Assembly: GCF_003171515.1 (NCBI RefSeq)
Contig: NC_089396.1
Location: 682,001 to 746,000, forward strand
DNA from: Pyrenophora tritici-repentis
Taxonomy: Eukaryota; Ascomycota; Dothideomycetes; Pleosporales; Pleosporaceae
Direction of reading: 5' to 3'
Length of the DNA stretch: 64,000 bases
Made by a program: the position numbers and the translations under genes. Shown here in pieces: positions 32,100-43,300 of this stretch (positions are counted from its first letter, which is position 1; each line of letters opens with the position of its first letter). Below the pieces are notes generated by a model, which was not told the origin of the DNA, ran no database searches, and was given only the letters and a program-made list of their open reading frames with translations.

Positions 32100-34052
32100 A
32101 TGTCACCACAGAAGCCATCATTTGTTAAAGAGCATGCATCTGCTGCTCCCACATCTTTCACACATCCCAAAATGGCTCAAAGGAACTTTCTCAACGCCTA
32201 TACTGGGCCAAATGCCCTTCGCGACTACTTCGACCCTGATTGCCAGCCAATGATCCCCCTTGTCGAAATTCCTCAAAGCCTGAATCCATTCTACGACGAT
32301 GGAGTCAGGATCCATGCGAAGATGATGTCCATGCATCCTGCAAACAACGTAAAGATCATGCCTGGTATGTACCAGTAGCGTTAATACAGCTTTCGGCGTA
32401 CTGACTTCAACTCCAGCGTTAAACATGTTGCAGAAGGAAGTGCAGCCAGAAAAGTCGAAGACAGTCATCGAGTACAGTTCTGGGTCCACAGTGATCTCCC
32501 TGGCTCTCGTCTCCCGTATCAATCATGGGATCAACGATGTTCGCGCATTCTTGAGCAACAAGACTTCAGTACCAAAACTCAGACTCATGCAATTCTTTGG
32601 TCTAGACGTGTAAGAAGGACTTGATCCCTCTTTTCGCTCACGCTGACCACAGTAGCACTCTTTTTGGAGGTCCTTCCCAGCCAGAACCCCATGACGAGCG
32701 TGGCGGCATCTACCGAGCACAAATGATGGCCCAGGAAGATGAGACAGTTCTGAACGTCAACCAATACTACAATGACGCCGTGAGTTACCTACTCAACTTC
32801 TCAACAGGATCACTGCTGACCTTCGGAGAATTGGGAATCCCACGTTAAGTGGACTGGACCGCAGATCCACCAGCAGTTGCCTAGTATTCGCTTGATATGC
32901 GCTGGCATGGGTACCTCTGGGACCATGACGGGTCTCGGCCAATACTTCAAAGACGCCAAGCCTGCTGTATTCCGATTAGGGTATGTTACCGACCGGCTGA
33001 TACGTAATACCTCAGCTAACAAATACCCGCAGTGTCTGTACCGCTGCTGGAGATCGAGTTCCTGGGCCGAGGTCTCTTGCACTTTTGAGTCCCGTAGAGT
33101 TCCCATGGCGTGACTCTGTAGACGCCATCGAAGAGGTGGGCTCGAAAGATGCTTTTAGCTTGTCTCTGAAACTCAGCCGAGAAGGATTGGTCTGTGGTCC
33201 ATCCTCAGGCTTCAACTTACAGGGTATGCTTGCTTGTAGCTCCGAGCTCCCATGTCCTACGACTGACAACTCTAGGTCTCCTCAACTACCTCGCAAAGCT
33301 CAAAGCTGCTGGTACACTCTCTAAGCTGGCTGGTCCTTACGGTATCATCGACTGCGCTTTCGTCTGTTGCGATCTGCCATACCCATACTTGGACGAATAC
33401 TTTGACAAGCTTGGCGACGCATCTTTTCACCCGATTCGTAACCAGGTACGTTTTTTTACATATCTTGTTCTTGCAACCTTCTGACTTGAAACAGAACCTT
33501 GCAGCGGTTGACCTATATCGGTACGATGAAGCATGGGAGCTTGATCCTAACACCGCCTTGTCGCACTTCACCAGCAGTACCCATGGAGCTGAGGCTGTCC
33601 TTCTCGACCTGAGAAAGCCAGAAGACTTCATCAAGAGCCACATACCAGGGTCATATAACCTACCACTACAAAGCTCCAATGCTACAACACCGAGTCCGTT
33701 CTCCGATGCCATGGTGCTTGAGAAGCAGTGGAAAGAACTGGAAGCGACATTCACCCTCGACTGTGTCAACGCACACGACCTTTCCGGCAAAGACGTCTAC
33801 ATTCTTTGTTACAATGGCGACACAGCTCGAGTTGCCACGAGTGTACTTCGTGCCAAGGGCATATCCGCAAGCAGTGTGAAGGGTGGCATTGCAGCGGTCA
33901 GGAACGACCTGCCACAGCTGCAGATGGCGGAGCGTGGAAGGGTTTTGGTACAGCAGGATTGGATCAAGACACCTGAAACTGTTACAAAAGAGCTGAGAAT
34001 AGATTCGCTATCTCCTCCTGGAGCTCGCGAGCCCAACGAGAGGTCGGAGTGA
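32100..34052 (+). CDS. PALP-family enzyme fused to a rhodanese domain
   Basis: Seven exons (32100-32364, 32417-32609, 32653-32779, 32829-32980, 33033-33223, 33276-33445, 33495-34052) give 551 aa. The first 360 residues resemble pyridoxal-phosphate-dependent beta-family enzymes such as cysteine synthase: HPANNVK with probable Schiff-base Lys85, the phosphate-loop-like EYSSGSTVISLA, and AGMGTSGTMTGLGQYFK. Residues 370-540 are a rhodanese domain (LLDLRKPEDFIKSHIPGSYN) with an active-site-like Cys471 in CYNGDTARV. The fusion suggests cysteine or persulphide sulphur handling, by inference. Substrate loops differ from bona fide cysteine synthases, so the reaction is uncertain. Confidence 0.85.
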
Positions 34053-34548
34053 AAAGGCAAGAGGCGAAAAAGCTTAATAAAGCTCTCGTCAAAATCAGAT
34101 AGTTCTTGAGCTTAGTACGTGAACGAGGGTACCTTGGTACTGCAGAAGAGATAAATATCTTCGCGCACATATAGAAGAATCCATCTCCTATACCTCCCAC
34201 TTACATGGCTTGCCACACGAGTCTTACGAGATTACTCTGTAATATGGTAAACCTGACTTGCATTGTTTCTGTCGTGTTTCGTCCGGGCTGAATGAGTTTC
34301 TTTTCTCAGCCTAGTTCACCTGTAACGCCTAAACTCCGCAGAGGTGTAAACATACTAGCCCCATTTGCCCAGGATTGCATAATCAAACTCCGTAACAACG
34401 CTAAATCCACACCTTCGGAGTTAGGCGTGTATATCCGCACTGGAAGTCAATGGCTTGGAATTTGATCTACAAATAACAGCGATTGGGAACTTATATTCAA
34501 AACTGCCTACATCTCAACCCGAGCGTGATCTCTCTTCCCAGGTACATC
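34053..34548. other. intergenic
   Basis: 3' flank of the PALP-rhodanese gene and promoter side of the SDR gene. Nothing else was recognised. Confidence 0.4.
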
Positions 34549-35364
34549 ATGGCATCTATCGCGAAAGAAATTGCGCTCGTCACCGGCGCAAACAGTGGTA
34601 TAGGTTTCGAAATTGCACATCAACTTCTCCAGAAGGGTACATATCATGTCCTGTTTGGCTGTCGCTCGATAGCGAAAGGCTCTGCCGCACTTCAAGATCT
34701 ACAATCACGCAACCTGTCCGGCAGTATCGAATTTGTACATCTCGACGTGCAGAATGATGAACACATTAGCCAAGTCGCCTCATCAACCCAGCAAAAGCAT
34801 GGCAAACTCGACGTTCTCTTCAACAATGCTGCTGTCGCGCTGCCGGAAGGCGCAACGGAGCGTGAGAAACTCGCCGCTGCATTCGATATAAACGCCACAG
34901 GACCATACCTTCTCGCCCAAGCACTGATCCCGCTTTTGAAGAAAAGCGCAAACTCAAGAATCATCAATATCTCTTCCGGGGCCGCGAGCATTGGCCGAAG
35001 GCTAGCGCCAGAAAGTCCCATGTACAAAATTCAATCGGTACCATACCGGGCCAGTAAAGTGGCGTTCAATATGGTGACTGCATGCTTACATGTCGAGTTT
35101 GGACGGGGCATCGACCAAATCGAAATGATGGACTCTGGAAAAAGCAAGGATAATGAAAGGGGCCCCGATGAGGACGAAAAGAAGATGAAGGTATTTTGCT
35201 ACGATCCAGGGTTTACAGCCTCGAATCTGAGTCCACTTAATAAAGAGGAACTTGGCGCGAGGAGTGCAAAGGATACGGTGGATAGTATCATGGAGCTTGT
35301 GGAAGGCAAGAGAGACGAGGAAGTCGGAAGGTTCATTCATAATTCAGGGGGTTATTCCTGGTAG
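34549..35364 (+). CDS. short-chain dehydrogenase/reductase (SDR)
   Basis: Single exon, 271 aa. It has an N-terminal Rossmann fold with TGANSGIG (about residues 11-18), the NNAA motif, RIINISSGAAS with the catalytic Ser, and YRASK supplying Tyr and Lys. The family length is normal, and it is a classical-type, cytosolic NAD(P)-dependent oxidoreductase. A charged insert (KSKDNERGPDEDEKKMK) before the final strand is unusual. The start at 34549 was chosen because it opens directly into the Rossmann strand; an in-frame ATG at 34483 would add 22 residues. The substrate is unknown. Confidence 0.9.
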   Translation: MASIAKEIALVTGANSGIGFEIAHQLLQKGTYHVLFGCRSIAKGSAALQDLQSRNLSGSIEFVHLDVQNDEHISQVASSTQQKHGKLDVLFNNAAVALPEGATEREKLAAAFDINATGPYLLAQALIPLLKKSANSRIINISSGAASIGRRLAPESPMYKIQSVPYRASKVAFNMVTACLHVEFGRGIDQIEMMDSGKSKDNERGPDEDEKKMKVFCYDPGFTASNLSPLNKEELGARSAKDTVDSIMELVEGKRDEEVGRFIHNSGGYSW

Positions 35365-35801
35365 ATAATCTACTTCATTTTCCTGGCCTTATGCACACTG
35401 TCTCATCGTTGAACTCGGATTCGGCTCCTTTCGCAGTATCCCGGCCCCATTAGTCACCCATGCACGCAAGGTATCATACGCATCTAGTCTTCCCCGCAGG
35501 CCTCCAGCGGTCTGGAACCTCCTTATCTATTCGTAATTCGGCGGCACTGAGCTTGCCAACACAATTAGGTCTGTCTATATTCTCACATGAGCACTGCTTT
35601 GATTTGGTCATGATCAACAAACCCTTTGTCCATCCTGCACTCAAAGCGCTCTCAGTCAACTTCTGTACCAGCCATCGTCTATCTCCTGGGTCTGACTCCC
35701 ACCAATGCGGGGCTGCGATTTGATGTAACGTATGCTGCCATTTCTTGATTCAGCAGATCTAAATACATGTATCCTCACTTGTGTGAGCACCCAATGTTGT
35801 A
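35365..35801. other. intergenic
   Basis: No gene seen. It ends at the TA target site (35800-35801) of the nested pogo-type elements. Confidence 0.45.
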
Positions 35802-35922
35802 ACATGCTTTACAAGCGAGTGACGCGTACAAGCGAGTGACGCACCCCACCAACTTTGCGCACCTCTACACGCGTATATCTCAACCACCTTACAAGATGAT
35901 GTATAGATATTAATAGAGTAGA

Positions 35923-37564
35923 TTAAGCAGTATCTAAGGTATCTTTCTTGCACGTACGAGAGTTATGTCCAGTCTCTCTGCACTTCTTACAGCGCGCAAG
36001 AGCCTGGCGGCTCACGCCTGATCGCTCTCCTCCTTGACGCTGCTCACGAGCAATCTGCTGATCAGCCTCACGTTGAGCATATCCTCGCCAGCTCCCTTTG
36101 TTAAGACTCATCGCTGTTGTATACGCTTTTTTTACGGTGTTTGCGCGCTGACGCTGCCTCATTAGCCTTCTCAAGGCTGGCAATCCGATCGCGCATTAGC
36201 TCGGCTGAGAGCATCATCACCTCAGCGCCCTTCTTGAGCTGGTCAATCGCCTGAATGATCGAAGCTGGTGATGAGCTCTTATGCCGTCGCACGCGCTCAC
36301 GTATTAACGTCGATTGAGCTTCAAGCTCGCGTACGTTGCTCGGCGTACAAGCTTCCCAGGGAGCCTCTGGTAGAGCAGCTGGAGTAGGCGTACGGAGCTG
36401 CACGTCTAGCTTCGATAGGACAGCGTCTGGCTGGAGAGGAACAAGGCCTGCGCCGCGGAAAGCTGAGCAGATATTGGCTGGCGTGAACGATCGATTAAAC
36501 GCTGCCTTGAACGCTGGCAGAAACTCGAGCTTCGTGATGTGGTTGATGTGGTGGCGGATCAGGCTCTCCACCTCACGGCTGTACGCGCGCTTCAATGGCG
36601 AGAAGCAGCCAACGTCAAGAGGCTGGAGTAGGTGAGATGAGTGAGGTGGCATACAGAGCGTGTAGATGTTGTTCTCCTTGCAGAGCTCTTGAAACTCAAG
36701 AGAGTGGTGGCTCTTGTGGCCGTCAAAGACGAGCAGGCGACGCGCACCAACAACGCGAGTCTTCGTGTAAGCGTTGAAGTGCTTCAGCCACTCTACTCCT
36801 AGCTCGTTATTCGTCCAGCCGTTGTCACTAACTGCGATCGCCCAGTCGCGTGGGATATCCTCCTCATACCAGGCAGACAGGTGATACTGGCCAGCGAAGA
36901 TGAGGAGTGGTGGGACTGACCAGCCAGCAGCGTTGATCGCCGCGATCAACGTTACCCACTCGCGATTACCAGGCTGGATAGCCTTTGGCCTGCCTCTCCT
37001 CTCTAACCCTGTCACGACGAGCTGAGTCGTGATCTTGCCCATCATAAAGCCGGCCTCGTCAAAGTTGTATACGTCATCATCGCAGATGCCGTACTTGGCC
37101 TTTGTCTCCTCTACAAGCTTAAATCAGCTCCTAATTAGGGCTGGATCCTCGCATAGAGCTCGCTGCCTATCGTACGCTCGATTGAAACATGTCGTGAGAC
37201 TGTCTGTACGCTTAACAAAGTTGCGCGGCCAGTGGACGCCGACCTGACCAGCGCCGCGCGCAGCCAGCAGCTTATCAGCCATATCACGTACAGCTTCGTA
37301 CGTAGGCGCAAATCCACGTGTATCTAAGTCGAGTATATATCTGACAACCACCTGCTCCTCTCGCTCGATAAGCTTCCTTGAGTTGGGCTGGCAATCGCGT
37401 CGGGCAGGTATTCCAGCGCGTCGGCGGCGGAGCGTCGCTTCAGCTACGTTGTAGATCGCTGCAGCAGGACGATTGCCCTGGATTTGTTGAGCATTAATAG
37501 ATGAGATAGCAAGCTGAACATCAGCTTCATTTGAGAGCAATTGAGTAACGTTGCGTAGAGCCAT
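35923..37564 (-). pseudogene. Fot1/pogo-type transposase, one stop and one frameshift
   Basis: From ATG 37564 the frame reads as a DDE_1 transposase: an N-terminal HTH region, first Asp in YNFDEAGFM, second in [10 protein letters not shown], third in QPLDVGCF. A TGA at 37124-37126 interrupts it in frame, probably replacing a Trp codon. Near 36127-36133 an A7 run (minus strand) shifts the frame; with one A fewer it would continue into a C-terminal zinc knuckle (CKKCRETGHNSRTC), ending with the stop at 35923-35925. All three catalytic residues are present. The protein is about 550 aa when read through. It is only lightly damaged compared with the element nested in its TIR. Confidence 0.88.
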
Positions 37565-37637
37565 TGTAGATTAAGATAGGTGAGGTGCGCAAAGTTGGTG
37601 GGGTGCGTCACTCGCTTGTACGCGTCACTCGCTTGTA

Positions 37638-39746
37638 ACGTGCACGGACAGCTCATGCCCGGAGACACCTCGTGCCCCGCCGAACACCATATCCACCACT
37701 TCAAAAGTGAGGCTATTGAGCCACGTACAATAGCTATTATCATGAGATTCTGTAGAGGGGCTGTAATTAGATGCTTGCAATCAACTTGTACTATCTATAT
37801 TTTTGTGGGAGGTTGACGTTGCGGCCACGTGATGTGACTTTGGCTGGAGTAGCAGATAGCTCATCTCCAGCTTGAACACCAGCGTGAGCAGCGCTAGCGC
37901 GTTTTTGACGCTTGTTACTTGGTGAGAGTACTCGTGAGGCTTTACGCTTGCGTTGTTGAGCTTGTTGGATAGATTTTTTCTGGTGTTGAGCTTCAACTTT
38001 GCGCGCGCGTTCAGCTGCTTTCTCAGCTCGCTCAACCTCCTTCATCTCTTTGAGCCTCTGCCTCTCCACACGCTTCTCCTCGAGTTCAACTTGACGCTGC
38101 AGTCGAGCCTCCTCGCGCTGCTTCTTGGCCCGTGCTTTTTAGAGTTTCTCCTCCGTCTCATCTCGCTCCTGTACTGCTTCTCTAACTTGAGCCTCACGCA
38201 ACTTGCGAGGAGACTAGAAGACAGCGCTACCGTGATATTCCTGGCGCTGTTGAAGGTCAAGAGCTTTGCCCTTCTTCCTTTGCTTCTTTTTGTGTTGAAG
38301 AGCCTCCTTTAAGCCCTTATTCTTATGCTTTAAAAGCTCATTCTGAACAGAGAGATGGTGGACGCTTGAACGCAGCTTTCTTGCCTTATACTGATGGCTA
38401 TTAGTGACAGCAGCTCGAACTAATCGATCTATCTTTCTCTAATCATGATTAGAGAGCCCTGATGATGAGCTTCTCTTAGCCTCTGGCGTGCTAGCAAATC
38501 TACGGAGGATAACGTTGGTATCTATCGGCCAGATCCTAGTAGCTTCGAAGGCCTTCAATATGAGGCTCTCCGTGAAGGAGGATATCTAGGCGCTCTAGAA
38601 GAGTGGGAAGAAGTCTCCTTTCTTGATTGGAGCGAGACCTTGAGCCTTATAGAGATGGTTGGTGAGCTCGTTAGAGTAAGCTTAAGAGAGAGGCTTGAAT
38701 AGCACTACGTTAAGCGGCTGGAGCGTATGAGTCGAATGGGGGGGAAGGATTATAAGGAGGATCCTGTGGCGATCACAGTAGTCGATAAACTCTATCGTGA
38801 CATGAGATCTATGGCTATTAAGGATAAGCAATCGCCATCTCCCTGATCGCTGCTTTGTATAGCGATCAAACACCTGCTCTAGCTAAGCTAGACCTATGTT
38901 ATCGTTTGACCAGCCTGTTAGAGATGATGAGACAAAGACCTTATATTCTCCTGCCTTGATATCCTCTACCCAACTTAATCGTATAGCTCCTTTTTTAGCT
39001 GCGTAGATAAGGCTTGGGGGCAGCGAGCTCCTATCGGCGCAGCAACAGGCCAGGAGTGTCAGAAACTCGCGTGATCTATCCTGGAGAGATGCTCGAACCT
39101 CCTTCTTCTCCCATTGACGCCTGCTGAATATTCTCTTGCTTCTGCCTATCAAGCTAATTAAGAAGCCCTTCTCATCTATATTGTATATATCTCGAGCCTC
39201 AAGGTGATATTCAGTGATCTTTCGATGCAGTAGCTCGAAGTAGAGACGGTATTTTGACTCAGAATCAGCCAGGTGGCGAACACGATCCATAGCGGTGGTC
39301 CACTTTGAGATTATATGGATCTGGTGTCTGGTGATGAAGTGAGAAACCCATCGATCGCTCAGCTGCCGATGGGCTATTTCAGATGAGAAATTCCTAATTA
39401 TCTCTCTCGTAGGAGGAAGGCCTCTCTCTGTAAGCTTTGTGATATATCGTATAAGCTCTAGCTCTTGTTGTTGGTCGAGAGCTTGTTGATTTAAGTATCC
39501 ATCCTCCCGAGACGCTGTGACGCCTCTCCACCTTCGCCCCAGCGTTGAGCGGTTAACCTGGTATTTCTCAGCAACTTCCCTCAACGTAAAGTGTTCTCCT
39601 AGATCACGCGATTTCAAATCTTCAATTGCATCGTCGATAGGTGCCATGGCTGTAGCGTTATAGTCTGTTGAAGTTGTGGTGTTGAGACGCGGCTTGGTGT
39701 TCGGCGGGGCACGAGGTGTCTCCGGGCATGAGCTGTCCGTGCACGT
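37638..39746 (-). mobile_element. second Fot1/pogo-type transposon, RIP-degraded, nested
   Basis: A 2109-bp element with perfect 52-bp TIRs (37638-37689 and 39695-39746, starting ACGTGCACGGACAGC). TA duplications lie at 37636-37637 and 39747-39748. Its transposase is homologous to that of the 506-2605 element, and the TIRs start with the same ACGTG. It is inserted in the right TIR of the 35802-39756 element. Confidence 0.93.
37791..39647 (-). pseudogene. pogo-type transposase killed by RIP-like mutations
   Basis: One continuous minus-strand frame of 619 codons from ATG 39647 to 37791, homologous end to end with the 606-2452 transposase. It holds seven in-frame TAG/TAA codons and no frameshift. 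Several stops sit where the homologue has Trp (GLA*LEQVFDR against GLAWLEQVFDR; VF*SPRKLRE against VWWSPCKLRE). The second and third catalytic Asp are now Asn (LILNSH for LILDGH; QPLNVV for QPLDVV). These changes are G-to-A on the coding strand, many in TpG, that is CpA on the other strand, the preferred repeat-induced point mutation context. Confidence 0.92.
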
Positions 39747-40024
39747 TAAAGCATGTTATTTGAAACTTCAATGTTGTGATTGTAGATATGATCAGTTACC
39801 CTGACCGGAAGAATGGCGAAGAACGATCCAAGGCATCCCCCAAAACTACCGCATCCAAAAGTCCTCAAACGATTACACCGACGAAGCAAATTCGCGACCA
39901 AAAAGTACCTCTAGCCCGGAGAAGAACGATTGTGTAATCACAAATCTGTCTGGCATCTCCTTACTACTCTGGTAATCCTTGCTCTTATTTGCTACGCTTC
40001 CTCCTTGGCGGCTTCGGCGGCTTC

Positions 40025-40376
40025 TTACTTCTTAGGCGGACCGCAGTGAGCGTCGTTGTATTTTTCGCCGCCGCCTGTCACCAAAGGTATACATCCATTG
40101 TCTTCACTTATGCATGGGAACTATACATAATAGTCGTTAGAAAACCTTAATCATGCCAGAAAACGGAAGCTGTTGAAACTTACGTCTTTAGAACATGGAA
40201 CCCCTACGTCGCCGATTTTGCATTGTTGGCCATCCATTTTACATGTCTAACTCTGATTAGTACTGCCCTAAGAAAAGATGTAGTTGTGTAGAAGAAGTAC
40301 TAACCCAGTAGCCGTTACCGGCGAGCGAAAGAGATGCCAATGAAAGAGACAGAATAGTAGATACGAGGAACTTCAT
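40025..40376 (-). CDS. small six-cysteine secreted protein (SSP1), hAT at its start codon
   Basis: Three exons (40305-40376, 40184-40246, 40025-40120), both introns phase 0 with GTTAGT and GTAAGT donors, give 76 aa. Residues 1 to about 20 are a signal peptide (MKFLVSTILSLSLASLSLAG). The mature part has six Cys, spaced C-x6-C-x8-C-x5-C-x6-C-x15-C, and ends GPPKK. The layout is that of an apoplastic effector-like or antimicrobial-like protein, but no known family was recognised. The start codon lies inside the 8-bp duplication of the hAT at 40380-43538. The coding sequence is whole, but its upstream region is now 3.2 kb away. It is paralogous to 44305-44643. Confidence 0.72.
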
Positions 40377-40379
40377 CTT

Positions 40380-43300
40380 CAGACTTGTCATTAAGCAAAT
40401 CAAACAAACTTTGGACGCTGATTTGATTTGTTTGTACAAAACTTAAGATTGTATTTGAGTTGTTTAGTTTGATAGTGTTTTAGGAGGCCGTTTGTTTGAA
40501 AGTTTGATAGATTTGATACTGTTTAGGTGCTGATCTAATCGTATATCGTATATATTACTAAGCTTCGCTGTCCCACTTGCATATTTCGTATATTGCAGCT
40601 ACCTCAGCGTCAGTTACATCGCCTGAGTTGTAATCAGATGGAGGCTTAAAGCCAGCGTCGCGCCAGCTTCGTATACACTGTATTGCTGCAAGCAGTTGTG
40701 ACCCAATTTTGCGTCGCCTTGGCTCTAATAAATCACCGAGCTCGCTGAACAGCCGCTCGCACTCACAACTTGAGGCTGGTATTGTTAATATATCGATCGC
40801 CATACGCGCTAGGTTAGGATACTTTGGGCGTAGGCTTATCCAATAGCTAACAGGATTACTACCTTGTTCGAACTGCTCCTGCGTCCAGCGGAGTTCAAAC
40901 CGTCGCCAACGCTCCAGCTCATCCATCTCTGTCACCTCAACAATGCCATAAGGCTCCGCATTAACGAGCGCGTTGATGGCGTCGTTGATACCACTTGAGA
41001 GCCGCACTGGTGGGCGACTTTGGCGCTGTATTTGCGGCTTATAGAACGCCCAAAGTTGTTTCAACCCAGCGTTGTTTGCCTCAAGCCAGCTCGGTTTGTC
41101 GCGCCAGCTGTTCTCACAGTAGTTCTTGTAGTATGGGTGGAGGCAGGTAGCGGCAAAGTATGCGGGTGATTCGTCGAGCTTAGTGTAATACGCGTTAAGC
41201 TTTGCCCAAGCTGCGCGTAGGTTGATAGGAAGGTGATCTTCTGGCGCGCTATTGGCATTATAGTCGACGCTTTCGTGGTTTTTAAGTAGCTGCTCGTACA
41301 CGGCAAGTACAGCTTCGAAGACAGGTATAACCTCGTATATCGCGCCGAAACGGCCAGCTTTACCGCGAGCTTCAAGCCGTTTTGTCGCCTCCTTTAGCGG
41401 CTCCAACACTGATATATACTGGGTTATTACCGCCCAATCGTCAGCCGTAAGCCCATTAGATCTCATCCAAGCTGGTACTTTAGTGAGCTTATTGTTACGG
41501 CTACGCGCGTACGCGTCGGCGCCCATCGTCCTTTCGATGTGGCTTTGGGCGTACTCATCAACGGCGTTATGGAGTTTTGCGGCGCGTACAAAGGTGTCGT
41601 GAAAGCTGTTCCAGCGCGTGACGACTGGCTTTACCGGCTCGAGTATTTCCTGCTTTTGGTCGGGAGCCTTAGCGTTAACACGGCGCTGGCAATCGGCAAA
41701 AAGATCGTGTTGTTGCGGTGTTTGGATGTAGTTGATGATATCGATTAGTACACCAAGCGGACCTTGCTGCCGCCATTCTTGTAGGTAGGCTGCCTCTGTT
41801 TTGTGCTCGTCCTGATCATTATCGTACGCGTCCTTATCAAAGCCGAAGATAATCATCTGTCCGACTAAGTTAAGTGTGTGAGGGCCGCAGCGGAGGCGGT
41901 GATGGCTTGCTGTAAATTCAAAGCGTTGGGCGAGTTTGGTGACGGCGGTGTCATTAGCGTACGCGTTGTCGAGCACAAAGTACCCAAGCTGGCTACGTGT
42001 TATACCGAAGACATCGATTATATTGCCAACAACTTCAGCTATCCTCTCGCCCGTGTGGGCGCCCGTAAGCTGAGGCAGCGCGATAGGTAGGTCCCTGATA
42101 GTGCCGTCGGCGTCAGCAAAATGAGCAACAACTCCAAAGAAGCCGCGCTTGCCGCCTTTTGTCGTCCAGCCATCGAAGCTTATATAGATTTTACTAATAG
42201 CCGACGAGAGCATCTGAACAACCTGCGGCTCCATATAGCGATACAGCCTCATCACGAAGCTAGCTACACTGTTGTGACTTACCCACAGCGCGTCAGCTGC
42301 CTCCGGGTTGGCAAACTCTATCATCTGCCTAAACGCAGGCGTTTCGAACTCGCGGAGAGGGTGGTTATTGTCGACAAGCCACGTAACAGCGGCGTATCGA
42401 AAGCGCTGTACGTCGAAGTTTCCGAGCTCGTTAGCGACGCCTTGAGGTACATCGACACCGCCCTCGGTCATCATCTTAAGCGTCGTTTGGCCTCGCGGTA
42501 GTGTAATCGAATCCAGTTTGCCCTTGCGATCGTAGCCGTGGCCAAGTAGCTTCTGCGCGAGGTGGTTGATAGCGTTACTGGTCGACTTTGTAACCTCTGG
42601 ATAGGCGCAAAAGATCTTACGATGATGGCAGTATTTGCAAACAAAGAACGTACGATGAGGCTCACGGAGAGAGGCAACGCGGTAACCGTACTGATATACC
42701 CAACTTTTGTTGCGCTTCAACGTACGCAGCGGCTTCGTAAAACGCGGTAAACGCTTCCAATCAATGCCGTCAAAGTTGTCCGTAAACTCGTCATCAAAGC
42801 CAGTATCATCCCCGCCTTCGATAGCCTCACTTGTAGCCTCCGTAGCAGCCCTACTACCCTCGGCCGGCGGTTGTATAGTAGCTTCTGGTATAGCGTCGCG
42901 CAACTGCGACTCGAACGGCGCGTCTTCGGTGGCCTGGCTTGCTGCAGCAGCTAGGGCTTTACGTGGCGAGGTGCGGATAGACAGCTCAGGCTGCGAATCG
43001 TCCATCAGGATAGGCTGCGATGCACTGCCTTTAGCTGTTTTGGCGCGCTTGTGGGGGCCGTGGGGGCCGGGGGTGCCCTCGGCGGCGCGTTTTAGGTTAC
43101 GAAGCGGCATTTTCGGCGTGTTGGGCAACGAGAAACACTAAAACGTGCTGTAGAGACGGTAGTGTAGCTGCAAAAGATGGCTAACAGCGATATAGAAGAT
43201 GGGAGATGGGATATAAGATAGCGGTCATCGACGGCTAGCGACGCTCGTGTAGTTATATGATGACTAAGCTAGATGCAACACAAGAAAACTATCGCGAAAT

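Larger units (their letters stand above)
35802..39756 (-). mobile_element. Fot1/pogo-type transposon, split by a nested element
   Basis: The outer element begins ACATGCTTTACAAGCGAG at 35802. Its left TIR runs to about 35865. The matching right TIR is 37583-37637 plus 39749-39756, interrupted by the element 37638-39746 and one duplicated TA. The outer TA duplication is 35800-35801 and 39757-39758. Without the insert the element is about 1.84 kb with TIRs of about 64 bp. Each TIR contains a tandem 14-mer, CAAGCGAGTGACGC, twice (35812-35825 and 35829-35842 on the left), which could be double transposase-binding sites. The 47510-47909 MITE shares these ends. Confidence 0.88.

Noticed and set aside
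35810..37637. Outer pogo element ending at 35812 and 37635, adjacent to the second element and sharing its TA
   Set aside because: It would leave the mirror-image AACATGCTT/AAGCATGTT flanks unexplained. The MITE at 47510 shows these bases belong to the TIR, so nesting explains everything.
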